Positions 34,048-42,195 of a DNA stretch of 64,000 nt are shown in pieces (within the stretch, counting starts at the first letter, position 1; the number at the start of each line of letters is the position of its first letter). The notes beneath the pieces are model-generated. The model ran no database searches. It saw only the letters and a program-made list of their open reading frames with translations, and had not been told where the DNA came from. The translations under genes and the position numbers were made by a program. Origin of the DNA: Streptomyces sp. NBC_01341 (GTDB lineage: Bacteria; Actinomycetota; Actinomycetes; Streptomycetales; Streptomycetaceae); the NCBI RefSeq assembly GCF_035946055.1, contig NZ_CP108364.1, forward strand, positions 930,001 through 994,000, written 5' to 3'.

Positions 34048-35891
34048 GCGAGTTCTCCTTCGTCGTGTACGGCGGGGGCCGAGGAGGACACCCAGAAGCG
34101 GATGGATTCCACGAGCACCACCAGGGCCACGGCGACCGCGAACACGGTGAGCGCCGTGGTGAAACCTGAACCGCTGGTCAGCAGGGCGGCGAGCACGGCC
34201 ACGACCAGGGTCCGGCCCTCGTGCCCGCCGATGGTGCGCACCAGCCACCGGGGCGGTGCGCCGGTGCCGCCCCGAATGCGGTACACCGTGTCGTAGTGAT
34301 GGTAGGCGACCGCCGAAACCAGGCCGAATGCCGCGGGAACGGCGTGCGGCACGTCGCTGCGGGCGGCCAGCACGAGGACGGTGCAGTACTCGGCTGCCCG
34401 GAAGACCGGGGGTACGAGCCAGTCGAGCGCGCCCTTGAGCGGCCGGGAGACCGCGAGGCCCGAGAGGATCGCGTAGACCCCCGCGGCACCCACGGTCAGC
34501 GGGCCGCCGAAGGGGGCGAAGAGGGCGGCGGCGACCACGGCCAGGGCTCCGGCGAACGCCAGCAGCGGGGCGGTGAAGCCGCCGCGCGGGCGCCGGAGCA
34601 CAGCGGCCACGCCCTGCGCGAGCGGCCCCGAGTCGGCGAGGTCGGCCAGCGCCCCGGCGGCGCGGTCGGTGCGCTGCGCCTTGCGGGTCAGCGAACGCAG
34701 GAGCCGGCCCGCCGTGGTGTAGCAGGCGGCCAGCGCGCAGCCGATCAGCAAGGCGTAGAACACGATGCGGGGCGTGGTCACGGCGGTCAGCACGGCGATC
34801 ATGGCCCATCGTTCGCCGATGGGCAGCACTATCATCCGGCGCAGCCAGACCGTCCAGCCGACGCTGTCCAGCCTGTCGGAGAGCGCGGCGGTCGGGCTGG
34901 TGTTGGACACGGCGTCGTGATTGGCCTCGTTGAACGAGAAGTCGACGACATGGCGGCACGCCTGGAGCACCATCGCGCCGAGCGCCAGCACCCACACGTC
35001 GTCGCCACCGCGGGCGGCGCCCAGGGCGAGGCCCGCGTAGTACGCGTACTCCTTGGCCCGGTCAAAGGTGGCGTCGAGCCATGCCCCCATCGTCGAGTAC
35101 TGCAGGGAGTACCGGGCGAGCTGCCCGTCCGTGCAGTCCAGGACGAAGGAGAGGAGCAGGAGCACCCCGGCCGCGACGTAACCGCCCCGGGTGCCGGTCG
35201 CCGCGCTGCCGGCCGCGATGAGCGCCGTGATCAGGGAAGCGGTGGTGACCTGGTTGGGGGTGAGGCCCCGGCGGGCGCACCAGCGGGCGATGTAGCGCGA
35301 GTAGGGGCTGATGAAGTAGGTGGTGAAGAAGCCGTCGTGGGCCTTCACCGCGCTGCGCAGCCGTACGGCCTCGTCGTCGACCGCGTCCACCGCGGCCTGC
35401 GCGCTGCTGCGGTCCTCGGGGCCGGTGGGCACCGCGGCGATGAGCGAGCCCAGTTCGGGGCGCTTCACCTCGGCGCCCTCGGCGGCCAGCGCGGCTGCCA
35501 GGCGGCCGGGGACCGTGCGGTCCTCGGCGGGGGTCGCGGCACCGTCGGTTCCGGCGCCGTCGGGCAGGGCGGGGCTGCCCACCCCTACGGGCGTCACGGA
35601 CCGGTGCAGGGCCCGCAGTGCCGCGGCGCGCGCCTCGGGCCGTGCGGTGAGCGCTCCGGGGATCGCGGCGACGGGGAACCTGGGGTCGGTGAGTCCGAGC
35701 CTGAGGGCGTGGACATGGCCGACGAAACGCGGGTCAACGAGCGCGACGCGTCTGTTGGCGGGGACTGCGGCGAGCAGCGCGGCGGCCTCGGAGGCGTCGG
35801 CGGCGGCAGTCACCTCGAAGCCGAGTGACCTCAGATCGTCCTCGAGCGACGACCCGGGTACCGGCGCACCGGTGAGGATGGCGGTCGACAG
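34044..35891 (-). CDS. DUF5941 protein with CDP-alcohol phosphatidyltransferase domain
   Basis: A fusion of about 615 residues. The N-terminal 160 residues are Ala-rich (ALVDPRFVGHVHALRLGLTDPRF), the middle holds a CDP-alcohol phosphatidyltransferase domain with DCTDGQLARYSLQYSTMGAWLDATFDRAKE, and the C-terminal 250 residues are the multi-helix DUF5941 domain. The first canonical start in frame is GTG 35813, but 26 in-frame codons upstream (STAILTGAPVPGSSLEDDL) look coding and match the N-terminus I expect for this family. They begin at CTG 35891, nine bases after AAGGAG, and a stop lies just before, so a CTG start is proposed. It heads the polymer cluster and diverges from galE. Confidence 0.78.
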   Translation of the reverse strand: MSTAILTGAPVPGSSLEDDLRSLGFEVTAAADASEAAALLAAVPANRRVALVDPRFVGHVHALRLGLTDPRFPVAAIPGALTARPEARAAALRALHRSVTPVGVGSPALPDGAGTDGAATPAEDRTVPGRLAAALAAEGAEVKRPELGSLIAAVPTGPEDRSSAQAAVDAVDDEAVRLRSAVKAHDGFFTTYFISPYSRYIARWCARRGLTPNQVTTASLITALIAAGSAATGTRGGYVAAGVLLLLSFVLDCTDGQLARYSLQYSTMGAWLDATFDRAKEYAYYAGLALGAARGGDDVWVLALGAMVLQACRHVVDFSFNEANHDAVSNTSPTAALSDRLDSVGWTVWLRRMIVLPIGERWAMIAVLTAVTTPRIVFYALLIGCALAACYTTAGRLLRSLTRKAQRTDRAAGALADLADSGPLAQGVAAVLRRPRGGFTAPLLAFAGALAVVAAALFAPFGGPLTVGAAGVYAILSGLAVSRPLKGALDWLVPPVFRAAEYCTVLVLAARSDVPHAVPAAFGLVSAVAYHHYDTVYRIRGGTGAPPRWLVRTIGGHEGRTLVVAVLAALLTSGSGFTTALTVFAVAVALVVLVESIRFWVSSSAPAVHDEGELA

Positions 35892-36115
35892 ACGAACTCA
35901 CTCCTTGGCACTGGGGACGGCGCGCGACAGTGCGGCCCCGAGGTGGGCCGGCGGCACGTCGGCTGAGGCTATCGGATGAACGGAAGACCGATTTCACCGG
36001 CCGTTTGTGCTCCGTTCGGGCGATCCGGCCATGATGCGGAGCCGTTCGCGATCATCATCGTCGATCAACGGCTCGCCCCACAAACCGCGTCCGGACAGCG
36101 CCTAAGCTGACGCGT

Positions 36116-37102
36116 ATGACGTGGTTGATCACAGGCGGAGCCGGATACATCGGGGCACACGTGGCGAAAGCCATGAAGGAGGCCGGAGAGCGAGTCGTCG
36201 TCCTCGACGACATCTCGACCGGGATCGACGCCCGGCTGCCCGGGGACATCACGCTGGTGCGCGGCTCGGCGTCCGACCGCGAGGTGGTCGACCGGGTGCT
36301 GGCCGAGCACGCGGTCACCGGTGTGGTGCATCTCGCGGCGAAGAAGCAGGTCGGCGAGTCCGTCGAGAAGCCGCTGATGTACTACCGGGAGAACGTCACG
36401 GGGCTGTCGGTGCTCCTGGAGGCCGTGGTCGCCGCGGGTGTGGGGCGCTTCCTCTTCTCGTCGTCGGCGGCGGTGTACGGCGTCCCGGACACCGCCCTCA
36501 TCACCGAGGACACCCCCTGCGCACCGATCAACCCCTACGGCGAGACCAAACTCGCCGGGGAGTGGCTCGTCCGGGCCACGGGGCGGGCGCACGGCATCTC
36601 GACGGCCTGCCTGCGGTACTTCAACGTGGCCGGGGCGGGCGAGCCCGAGCTTGCCGACACCGGCGTCTTCAACGTCGTCCCCATGTTCTTCGACCGGCTG
36701 ACGAGGGGCGAGGCGCCCCGGATCTTCGGTGACGACTACCCGACGCCGGACGGCACCTGCGTGCGTGACTACATCCACGTCGCCGATCTGGCCGAGGCGC
36801 ATCTGGCCGTCGCCAAGCGGCTCGACCGGGACGCGGCCGGCGGGGACCTCACCGTGAACATCGGCCGGGGCGAGGGCGTCTCGGTGCGCCGGCTGGCCGA
36901 GCTGGTGGTGGAGGTCACCGGTCTGCCCGCGGAGCCCGTGGTCGAGGCGCGCAGGCCGGGGGACGCCGCCATGGCCGTCGCGTCGGCCGCCCGGATGACG
37001 GAGGAACTGGGCTGGACGGCCCGGCGGGGGATGCGCGAGATGGTGGAGTCGGCCTGGGAGGGCTGGTGCCTCCTCCACCCCGGGGCCCGCGCCGCGAAGT
37101 AG
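36116..37102 (+). CDS. galE: UDP-glucose 4-epimerase
   Basis: A 328-residue extended short-chain dehydrogenase. NAD binding is WLITGGAGYIGAHVAKAM, catalytic residues are in FSSSAAVYGVPD and NPYGETKLAGE (YxxxK), and YFNVAGAG and VRDYIHVADLAEAHL are GalE signatures. It interconverts UDP-glucose and UDP-galactose, presumably feeding the adjacent glycosyltransferase/exporter cluster. The ATG has no Shine-Dalgarno sequence; TAAGCT ends 7 bases upstream (36103-36108), so the transcript is probably leaderless. A perfect hairpin follows. Confidence 0.92.
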   Translation: MTWLITGGAGYIGAHVAKAMKEAGERVVVLDDISTGIDARLPGDITLVRGSASDREVVDRVLAEHAVTGVVHLAAKKQVGESVEKPLMYYRENVTGLSVLLEAVVAAGVGRFLFSSSAAVYGVPDTALITEDTPCAPINPYGETKLAGEWLVRATGRAHGISTACLRYFNVAGAGEPELADTGVFNVVPMFFDRLTRGEAPRIFGDDYPTPDGTCVRDYIHVADLAEAHLAVAKRLDRDAAGGDLTVNIGRGEGVSVRRLAELVVEVTGLPAEPVVEARRPGDAAMAVASAARMTEELGWTARRGMREMVESAWEGWCLLHPGARAAK

Positions 37103-37124
37103 CGCCCACGTTGCGCCCGGCGCT

Positions 37125-37152
37125 CTGACCTGCGGACGTTTCCGCAGGTCAG
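37125..37152 (+). terminator. galE terminator
   Basis: A perfect 12-bp stem, CTGACCTGCGGA (37125-37136) / TCCGCAGGTCAG (37141-37152), with loop CGTT, 22 bp after the galE stop. Confidence 0.85.
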
Positions 37153-37276
37153 AACACATGACAACGGTGTTCAGTCCCGTGTTGCCCCGTACCCCGACCC
37201 CGTAGTTCACTGGCCGCATCGGGCGAGGTGCGTCCGAGCTGTCCGATGGACACGACGGGTGTACGGAGGCGTTCTC

Positions 37277-38218
37277 ATGGGGGCAGGCCACGACCACGGG
37301 CATGCGCACGGCGGACCGGCCCCGACCGGGACGGCCGCCGCTGCGTACCGGGGCCGGCTCCGGGTGGCCCTGGGCATCACGCTCGGCGTCATGGTCATGG
37401 AGATCGTCGGCGGGCTGCTCGCGGACTCGCTGGCGCTGATCGCGGACGCGGCCCACATGGCGACCGACGCCCTGGGCCTCGGCATGGCCCTCCTGGCCAT
37501 CCACTTCGCCAACAAGCCCGCCGGCCCGAACCGCACCTTCGGCTACGCACGCGCCGAGATCCTCGCCGCCCTCGCGAACTGCCTGCTCCTGCTGGGTGTC
37601 GGCGGCTACCTCGTCTTCGAGGCAGTCGACCGCTTCATGACACCGGCGGAGACGAGGGGCGGTCTGGCCATCGCGTTCGCCGCCGTGGGTCTGCTCGCGA
37701 ACGTGGTCTCGCTTTCCCTGCTCATGCGCGGGCAGCGGGACAGCCTGAACGTGCGCGGTGCCTATCTGGAGGTCGTCGCCGACACCCTCGGTTCCGTGAC
37801 CGTGCTCGTGGCGGCGGGCGTCATCATCGCCACCGGCTGGCAGGCCGCCGACCCCATCGCCTCGCTCCTGATCGGGCTGATGATCGTCCCCCGTACGGTC
37901 AGACTGCTCCGGGAGACCCTCGACGTGCTGCTGGAGTCGGCTCCCAAGGGGGTCGACATGGAGAAGGTGCGCGCCCACATCACGGCGCTGCCCGGCGTCC
38001 TGGACGTTCACGACCTGCACGCCTGGACGATCACCTCGGGGATGCCCGTCGTCTCCGCCCATGTGGTCGTGCACCAGGAGATGCTCGACTCGATAGGGCA
38101 CGAGAAGGTGCTGCACGACCTGCAGGGCTGCCTCGGACATCACTTCGACGTCGAGCACTGCACCTTCCAGCTGGAGCCCAGCGGGCACGCGGAGCACGAG
38201 GCTCGGCTCTGCCACTGA
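37277..38218 (+). CDS. Cation diffusion facilitator (CzcD-like) metal exporter
   Basis: A 313-residue CDF transporter. The N-terminus is His-rich (GHDHGHAHGG), then six membrane helices; TM2 has LALIADAAHMATDALGLGMA with the HxxxD metal site and TM5 has the second site near YLEVVADTLGSVTVL. A C-terminal cytoplasmic domain (HDLHAWTITSGMPVVSAHVVVH) mediates dimerisation. It exports zinc, cobalt or cadmium. The ATG at 37277 is chosen over GTG 37259 because GGAGG lies 7 bases upstream. No metal regulator gene is adjacent. Confidence 0.9.
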   Translation: MGAGHDHGHAHGGPAPTGTAAAAYRGRLRVALGITLGVMVMEIVGGLLADSLALIADAAHMATDALGLGMALLAIHFANKPAGPNRTFGYARAEILAALANCLLLLGVGGYLVFEAVDRFMTPAETRGGLAIAFAAVGLLANVVSLSLLMRGQRDSLNVRGAYLEVVADTLGSVTVLVAAGVIIATGWQAADPIASLLIGLMIVPRTVRLLRETLDVLLESAPKGVDMEKVRAHITALPGVLDVHDLHAWTITSGMPVVSAHVVVHQEMLDSIGHEKVLHDLQGCLGHHFDVEHCTFQLEPSGHAEHEARLCH

Positions 38219-38238
38219 ACCCCTGCCGGTCGCGGTGC

Positions 38239-38244
38239 TAGGGT
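38239..38244 (+). promoter_or_regulatory. -10 box TAGGGT
   Basis: TAGGGT in the context GTGCTAGGGTCTG is a good Streptomyces -10 element. It would start a transcript with a leader of roughly 45 bases before the small ORF at 38298 and 175 bases before the methyltransferase gene. Confidence 0.45.
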
Positions 38245-38297
38245 CTGCGTCGTGTCTCCGGGTCCGGAGCCCGTGAAGAGTGAAGGAGCTGAGGTCG

Positions 38298-38378
38298 ATG
38301 ACCGTCACGACGACGGCTGCACCGCGCAGCAACCGGTCCTTCCTCATCTTCCGGGTGACCGGCCGACCGCTCGGCTGA
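38298..38378 (+). CDS. 26-residue possible leader peptide
   Basis: A frame of 26 codons begins at ATG 38298 with GAAGGAG 10 bases upstream, and encodes MTVTTTAAPRSNRSF... ending RVTGRPLG. It is followed immediately by a hairpin CCGGCC/GGCCGG (38381-38398), then by the methyltransferase-GNAT gene 47 bp downstream of the ORF. A leader-peptide attenuator is possible. I know no family match, and the hairpin stem is only 6 bp. Confidence 0.4.
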   Translation: MTVTTTAAPRSNRSFLIFRVTGRPLG

Positions 38379-38424
38379 CGCCGGCCCGTGTCGGCCGGGG
38401 CCCTCTCACACAAGGGTTCCGACG

Positions 38425-39678
38425 TTGACCGACCCCATGCACGACGCCTTCTTCGCACTTCATGACCGGCTGCCCCGGCAGAGCCCGGGATCCGATGCCA
38501 CGACCCGGCGGCTCCTCGCGCTCGCGGGCCCGCTGCCGCCGCGCCCCCGCGTCCTGGACCTGGGCTGCGGCCCGGGCAGGGCTGCTCTGCTGCTCGCCGC
38601 CGAGGCGGGTGCGCGGGTGACGGCGGTCGATCTGCACCAGCCGTTCCTCGACGAGCTCACCGAGGCCGCACGGGCCCGCGGTCTCGGCGACCGCGTCGGT
38701 ACCGTCAGGGCCGACATGGCCGGCCTCGACGGGCCCCGTTTCGCCGACGGTTCCTTCGACCTGGTCTGGGCGGAGGGTTCCGCCTACATCGTCGGCTTCG
38801 ACACCGCGGTGAGGGACTGGCAGCGGTTCCTGGCGCCCGGTGGCTCCTTGGTGATCACCGAGTGCGTCTGGACCACGGGCTCCCCGTCGGCGGGTGCCCG
38901 CGCCTTCTGGGACCCGCAGGCCTCACTCCGCCCCGTCGCGGGGAACACGGCGGCCGCCGTGGCGGCGGGCTGTCATGTACTCGGAGTGCTGGTTCAGCCC
39001 GACAGCGACTGGGACGAGTACTACGTCCCGCTGGCCGAGCGGGTCGCCACGGCCGATCCCTCGGCCCCGGGCATGGCCGGGGCGCTGGAGGCCACCCGCG
39101 AGGAGCTCGCGGTGCGTGTCCGGCACGGCACGGAGTACGGCTACGCGGGCTATGTGCTGCAACCTCACGATCCCCGCTGGCGGACCCGTCCGGAGGTGCC
39201 GGCGGACCATGACGCGGTGCGCGCCGTCGTCGCGGCCGCCTTCCCCACGCCCGCCGAGGCCGGTCTGGTCGACGCGCTGCGTGCCGATCCGGGCGCGTGG
39301 CTGCCCGGTCTCTCGTACGTGGCCGAGGCCCCGGACGGTTCCGTCGCGGCCCACGCGCTGCTGACCCGGTGCACGGTCGGGGACGTGCCCGCTCTCGCGC
39401 TGGCACCGGTGTCGACGGCACCGGACCACCAGCGCCGGGGTGCGGGCCGCGCGGTCGTGCGTGCGGCGCTGGACGCGGCGAGGATGGGGGGCGAGTCACT
39501 CGTTCTGGTACTCGGTCATCCCGAGTACTACCCGGCCTTCGGCTTCGTGCCGGCCTCGCGGTTCGGGATCGTGCCGGGCTTCGACGTGCCCGACGAGGCG
39601 TTCATGGCGTTGGTGCTCGACGATTCCGCGCAGGTCCCGGTGGGCACGATCCATTATCCGGAAGCCTTCGGCGTCTGA
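38425..39678 (+). CDS. Methyltransferase-acetyltransferase fusion protein
   Basis: A 417-residue two-domain protein. Residues 1-250 are a class I SAM methyltransferase: VLDLGCGPGRAALLLAAEAG (motif I, about 43-62), VTAVDLHQPFLDEL, GSFDLVWAEGSAYIVGF. Residues 255-417 are a GNAT acetyltransferase of the predicted N-acetyltransferase YhbS type: ALAPVSTAPDHQRRGAGRAVV (acetyl-CoA loop) and VLGHPEYYPAFGFVPASRFGI. Each part is usually a separate protein; one uninterrupted frame joins them. TTG 38425, with AAGGG 8 bases upstream, is the start; ATG 38437 is an alternative. The substrate is unknown. Confidence 0.8.
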   Translation: MTDPMHDAFFALHDRLPRQSPGSDATTRRLLALAGPLPPRPRVLDLGCGPGRAALLLAAEAGARVTAVDLHQPFLDELTEAARARGLGDRVGTVRADMAGLDGPRFADGSFDLVWAEGSAYIVGFDTAVRDWQRFLAPGGSLVITECVWTTGSPSAGARAFWDPQASLRPVAGNTAAAVAAGCHVLGVLVQPDSDWDEYYVPLAERVATADPSAPGMAGALEATREELAVRVRHGTEYGYAGYVLQPHDPRWRTRPEVPADHDAVRAVVAAAFPTPAEAGLVDALRADPGAWLPGLSYVAEAPDGSVAAHALLTRCTVGDVPALALAPVSTAPDHQRRGAGRAVVRAALDAARMGGESLVLVLGHPEYYPAFGFVPASRFGIVPGFDVPDEAFMALVLDDSAQVPVGTIHYPEAFGV

Positions 39679-39681
39679 GGC

Positions 39682-39726
39682 CATGTCCGTTCCGCCGCCC
39701 CGGGGGTGGGTGGCGGAACGGACATG
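39682..39726 (+). terminator. Terminator after the fusion gene
   Basis: A perfect 15-bp stem, CATGTCCGTTCCGCC (39682-39696) / GGCGGAACGGACATG (39712-39726), starting 3 bases after the stop codon. Confidence 0.8.
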
Positions 39727-39825
39727 CCAGCCCCCGAAGCGCGGACAAGCGGCTTTTGTACGGCAGACTTGACCGCACTCGAGGGGTCCGGCGCACGAGG
39801 CCGGGAACCAAAGCGAAGGATGGGT

Positions 39826-40419
39826 ATGCCGACCACACCAGCCACCGCGGCGCACAGCGCGTCGAACGGCACAGCAGACACGATCATGCTCGAACTGGTC
39901 GACGAGAGCGGCACCACCATCGGCACCGCGGAGAAGCTCGCTGCCCATCAGGCCCCCGGTCAGCTGCACCGGGCGTTCTCCGTCTTCCTCTTCGACGAGC
40001 AGGGGCGGCTGCTGCTGCAGCGCCGGGCCCTCGGCAAGTACCACTCCCCCGGCGTCTGGTCGAACACCTGCTGCGGACATCCGTACCCCGGGGAGGCACC
40101 GTTCGCGGCCGCCGCCAGGCGTACGTACGAGGAGCTGGGCATCTCGCCCTCGCTGCTCGCGACCGCGGGCACCGTGCGCTACAACCACCCCGATCCCGTG
40201 TCGGGCCTGGTCGAGCAGGAGTTCAACCACCTGTTCGTCGGGCTGGCGCAGGAGGAGCTGCGGCCGGACGCCGAGGAGGTCGGCGAGACGGCCTTCGTGA
40301 GCGCGACCGAGCTGGCGGAGCGGCACGAGGCCGCGCCGTTCTCGGCGTGGTTCATGACCGTGCTGGACGCCGCGCGGCCCGCGATCCGGGAGCTGACGGG
40401 CACGTCCGCGGGCTGGTGA
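39826..40419 (+). CDS. idi: Isopentenyl-diphosphate delta-isomerase, type I
   Basis: A 197-residue type I Idi of the Nudix fold. The catalytic cysteine region is WSNTCCGHPYPGEAPFAAAARRTYEELGI (metal-binding His/Glu and Nudix box), and the second active-site part is VEQEFNHLFVG. It interconverts IPP and DMAPP, which a MEP-only organism uses to balance the pools that feed the hopanoid operon 11 kb away. ATG 39826 has GAAGGA upstream; the frame stays open upstream to 39706 but that part includes the preceding terminator. Confidence 0.9.
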   Translation: MPTTPATAAHSASNGTADTIMLELVDESGTTIGTAEKLAAHQAPGQLHRAFSVFLFDEQGRLLLQRRALGKYHSPGVWSNTCCGHPYPGEAPFAAAARRTYEELGISPSLLATAGTVRYNHPDPVSGLVEQEFNHLFVGLAQEELRPDAEEVGETAFVSATELAERHEAAPFSAWFMTVLDAARPAIRELTGTSAGW

Positions 40420-40444
40420 CGCGGGCTCGGGGGTGCCGGGGCGG

Positions 40445-40939
40445 TCAGAGCTGCGTCGTGAGGGGCAGCGCCGCCCAGATGATCTTGCCGCCGCCGGCGG
40501 TGTGCTCCACGTCGCAGGTGCCACCCGCCTCGGCGGTGATCTCGCGCACCAGCAGCAGGCCCCGGCCGCCCGTCTGCCCGTAGTCGGTGACGAGGGCCGT
40601 GGGGCGGTAGGGATGGTTGTCCTCGACGGACACCCGGATCCACTCCGCGCCGATGGCCACCTCGACGGCGAGCTCGGGCGAGAGCAGGGCCGCGTGCCGG
40701 ACCGCGTTCGTGACGAGTTCCGAGACGATGAGCAGCAGGCCCTGGAGGATCTCGTCCTCGACCGGTACCCCCTGCCGGTTCAGCAGGTCACGCACCGCGT
40801 GCCGGGCCTGGGGCACCGAGGCGTCCACGGCGGGGGCGGTGAAGCGCCATACCCCCTCGTACGACACCGGATGGGCCGGAACACTCCCGCGGCTCTCCAT
40901 AGACCGGCACCCGCTCTCGACTCGCATCTCACTGACCAT
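40445..40939 (-). CDS. HATPase_c anti-sigma-factor-type ATP-binding protein
   Basis: About 164 residues with a GHKL ATPase domain of the RsbW/SpoIIAB type. The N box is LLLIVSELVTNAVRHA, the G1 region is IRVSVEDNHPYRP and the G2 region is YGQTGGRGLLLVREITAEAGG, and CDVEHTAGGGKIIWAAL closes the fold. Streptomycetes have many such proteins, which act as anti-sigma kinases or switch partners; no cognate sigma factor is adjacent. The start is uncertain: ATG 40939, ATG 40927, ATG 40900 and GTG 40999 are all in frame, and homology begins near YEGVWRFTAPAVDASV. Confidence 0.78.
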   Translation of the reverse strand: MVSEMRVESGCRSMESRGSVPAHPVSYEGVWRFTAPAVDASVPQARHAVRDLLNRQGVPVEDEILQGLLLIVSELVTNAVRHAALLSPELAVEVAIGAEWIRVSVEDNHPYRPTALVTDYGQTGGRGLLLVREITAEAGGTCDVEHTAGGGKIIWAALPLTTQL

Positions 40940-40987
40940 CGAGTAATGAGTGTCGGGAACAGCATGGTCCGGACCGCAGCACTGACC

Positions 40988-41003
40988 GTAAGTGGTCACT
41001 TAC
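40988..41003. promoter_or_regulatory. Dyad GTAAGTG-N2-CACTTAC
   Basis: A 7+7 bp inverted repeat with a 2-base centre lies about 50 bp upstream of the ATP-binding-protein start. It is AT-richer than its surroundings and is a candidate operator, for example for a GntR- or XRE-type protein. The regulator is not identified. Confidence 0.45.
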
Positions 41004-41048
41004 AGAACCAATTTGATCGATTGGGTATGACAGCGTCAGGTGATTGGA

Positions 41049-41150
41049 CTACTTCTCGTCCTCTTCGGGCACCATCTGCTCCGTCACCGTACTGACGACG
41101 CGTCGGCCGCCCAGGGCGACGAGGCAGCCGATGAGCAGCGGCCGGCTTGA
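41049..41150 (-). pseudogene. C-terminal remnant of an unknown membrane protein gene
   Basis: On the minus strand a short frame with clear GC3 codon bias reads PLLIGCLVALGGRRVV and continues to TVTEQMVPEEDEK, then TAG. A TGA lies in frame just upstream and there is no start codon, so this looks like the last 30-odd residues of a deleted gene: one membrane helix and an acidic tail. The parent gene is not recognised. Confidence 0.4.
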
Positions 41151-41185
41151 TCACACGTTCGACCGCTGCGGATAGCATCCGGCGC

Positions 41186-41986
41186 ATGGACCTCACGGAA
41201 CGGCCGGCGCCCACGGAGCCGCGGCTGGAGCACACCGTCGTGGACGGCGTGGCCACCGTCGTCATCAGCAACCCCGCCAAGCGCAACGCGATGACCTCGG
41301 ACATGTGGCAGGCGCTGCCGGTGCTCCTCCAGGAACTGGCCGGCGACTCCGCCGTGCGCGTCCTCGTGCTCACCGGAGCCGGCGACACGTTCTGCGCGGG
41401 AGCGGACATCGCGTCCCTCCGGGCTCCCGGCGGGCGACCGCAGGCACTCGCCGTCCGGGCCGAGGACGCTCTCGCCGCCTTCCCCCGGCCGACGCTGGCC
41501 GCCGTGCGCGGCTACTGCGTGGGCGGCGGCAGCCAGCTCGCGGCCGCGTGCGACCTGCGGTTCGCCGAGGAGGGCGCGTCCTTCGGCATCACCCCCGCCA
41601 AACTGGGGATCGTCTACCCGTCGTCCTCCACCCGCCGGCTGGTGTCACTGGTGGGCCCCTCCACCGCCAAGTACCTGCTGTTCTCCGGGGAGCTCATCGG
41701 CACGGAGCGGGCCCTGCGGACGGGCCTGGTCGACGAGGTCACGCCTGCGGGCGGGCTGGACGACCGGGTCCGGGCGTTCGCGCGGGTCCTGGCCGCGCGC
41801 TCTCAGCTGACGCAGGCGGCAGCGAAGGAGTTCGCCGACGGCCGCGCGGACCGGGACGCCTACTGGTCCTCGCAGGCGCAGGACAGCGGTGACACCGCCG
41901 AGGGGGTCTCCGCCTTCCTGGAGCGCCGCACTCCCCGCTTCACGTGGACCACCGGGCAGCCGGAGGCCGGGGCCACGACAGGATGA
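41186..41986 (+). CDS. Enoyl-CoA hydratase/isomerase family protein
   Basis: A 266-residue crotonase-fold enzyme. VLTGAGDTFCAGADIASLR forms the first part of the oxyanion hole (about 61-79) and VRGYCVGGGSQLAAACDLRFAEEGASFGITPAKLGI the second (about 110-145). The usual second catalytic Glu position is altered (KLGIVYPSSST), so hydratase activity is not certain. TAGCAT ends 7 bases before the ATG and there is no Shine-Dalgarno sequence, which predicts leaderless translation. It is isolated from other beta-oxidation genes and flanked by two minus-strand gene remnants. Confidence 0.85.
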   Translation: MDLTERPAPTEPRLEHTVVDGVATVVISNPAKRNAMTSDMWQALPVLLQELAGDSAVRVLVLTGAGDTFCAGADIASLRAPGGRPQALAVRAEDALAAFPRPTLAAVRGYCVGGGSQLAAACDLRFAEEGASFGITPAKLGIVYPSSSTRRLVSLVGPSTAKYLLFSGELIGTERALRTGLVDEVTPAGGLDDRVRAFARVLAARSQLTQAAAKEFADGRADRDAYWSSQAQDSGDTAEGVSAFLERRTPRFTWTTGQPEAGATTG

Positions 41987-42005
41987 ACCTGCTCTTCGCA
42001 CGCCA

Positions 42006-42119
42006 CTCCTCGCCCAGGGCCGCCGGAGCCGTGTGCGGGGAGCCCGAGTCGTAGGGCGGCCGGGGGCCGTACCCGGCCAGCAGCTGGACGGACCTGGCGT
42101 GGTCGTCGCCCGCGATCGT
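42006..42119 (-). pseudogene. Remnant of a DJ-1/PfpI-type (isonitrile-hydratase-like) gene
   Basis: A minus-strand segment reads TIAGDDHARSVQLLAGYGP followed by RPPYDSGSPHTAPAAL. This resembles the C-terminal signature of ThiJ/PfpI isonitrile-hydratase-like proteins (GxExAxxVQLxxEYDPxPPFDxGSPxxAP), recognised from memory. The catalytic Cys region and all other parts are missing, and no start or ribosome site is present, so it is a gene fragment of about 38 codons. Confidence 0.5.
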
Positions 42120-42195
42120 GCCGAGCACCGGTGTCGTCCGGCCCTCGTGACCCCCGGGGCTACCGGACGTACCAACCAGTCGGTAACGTGCGGGC

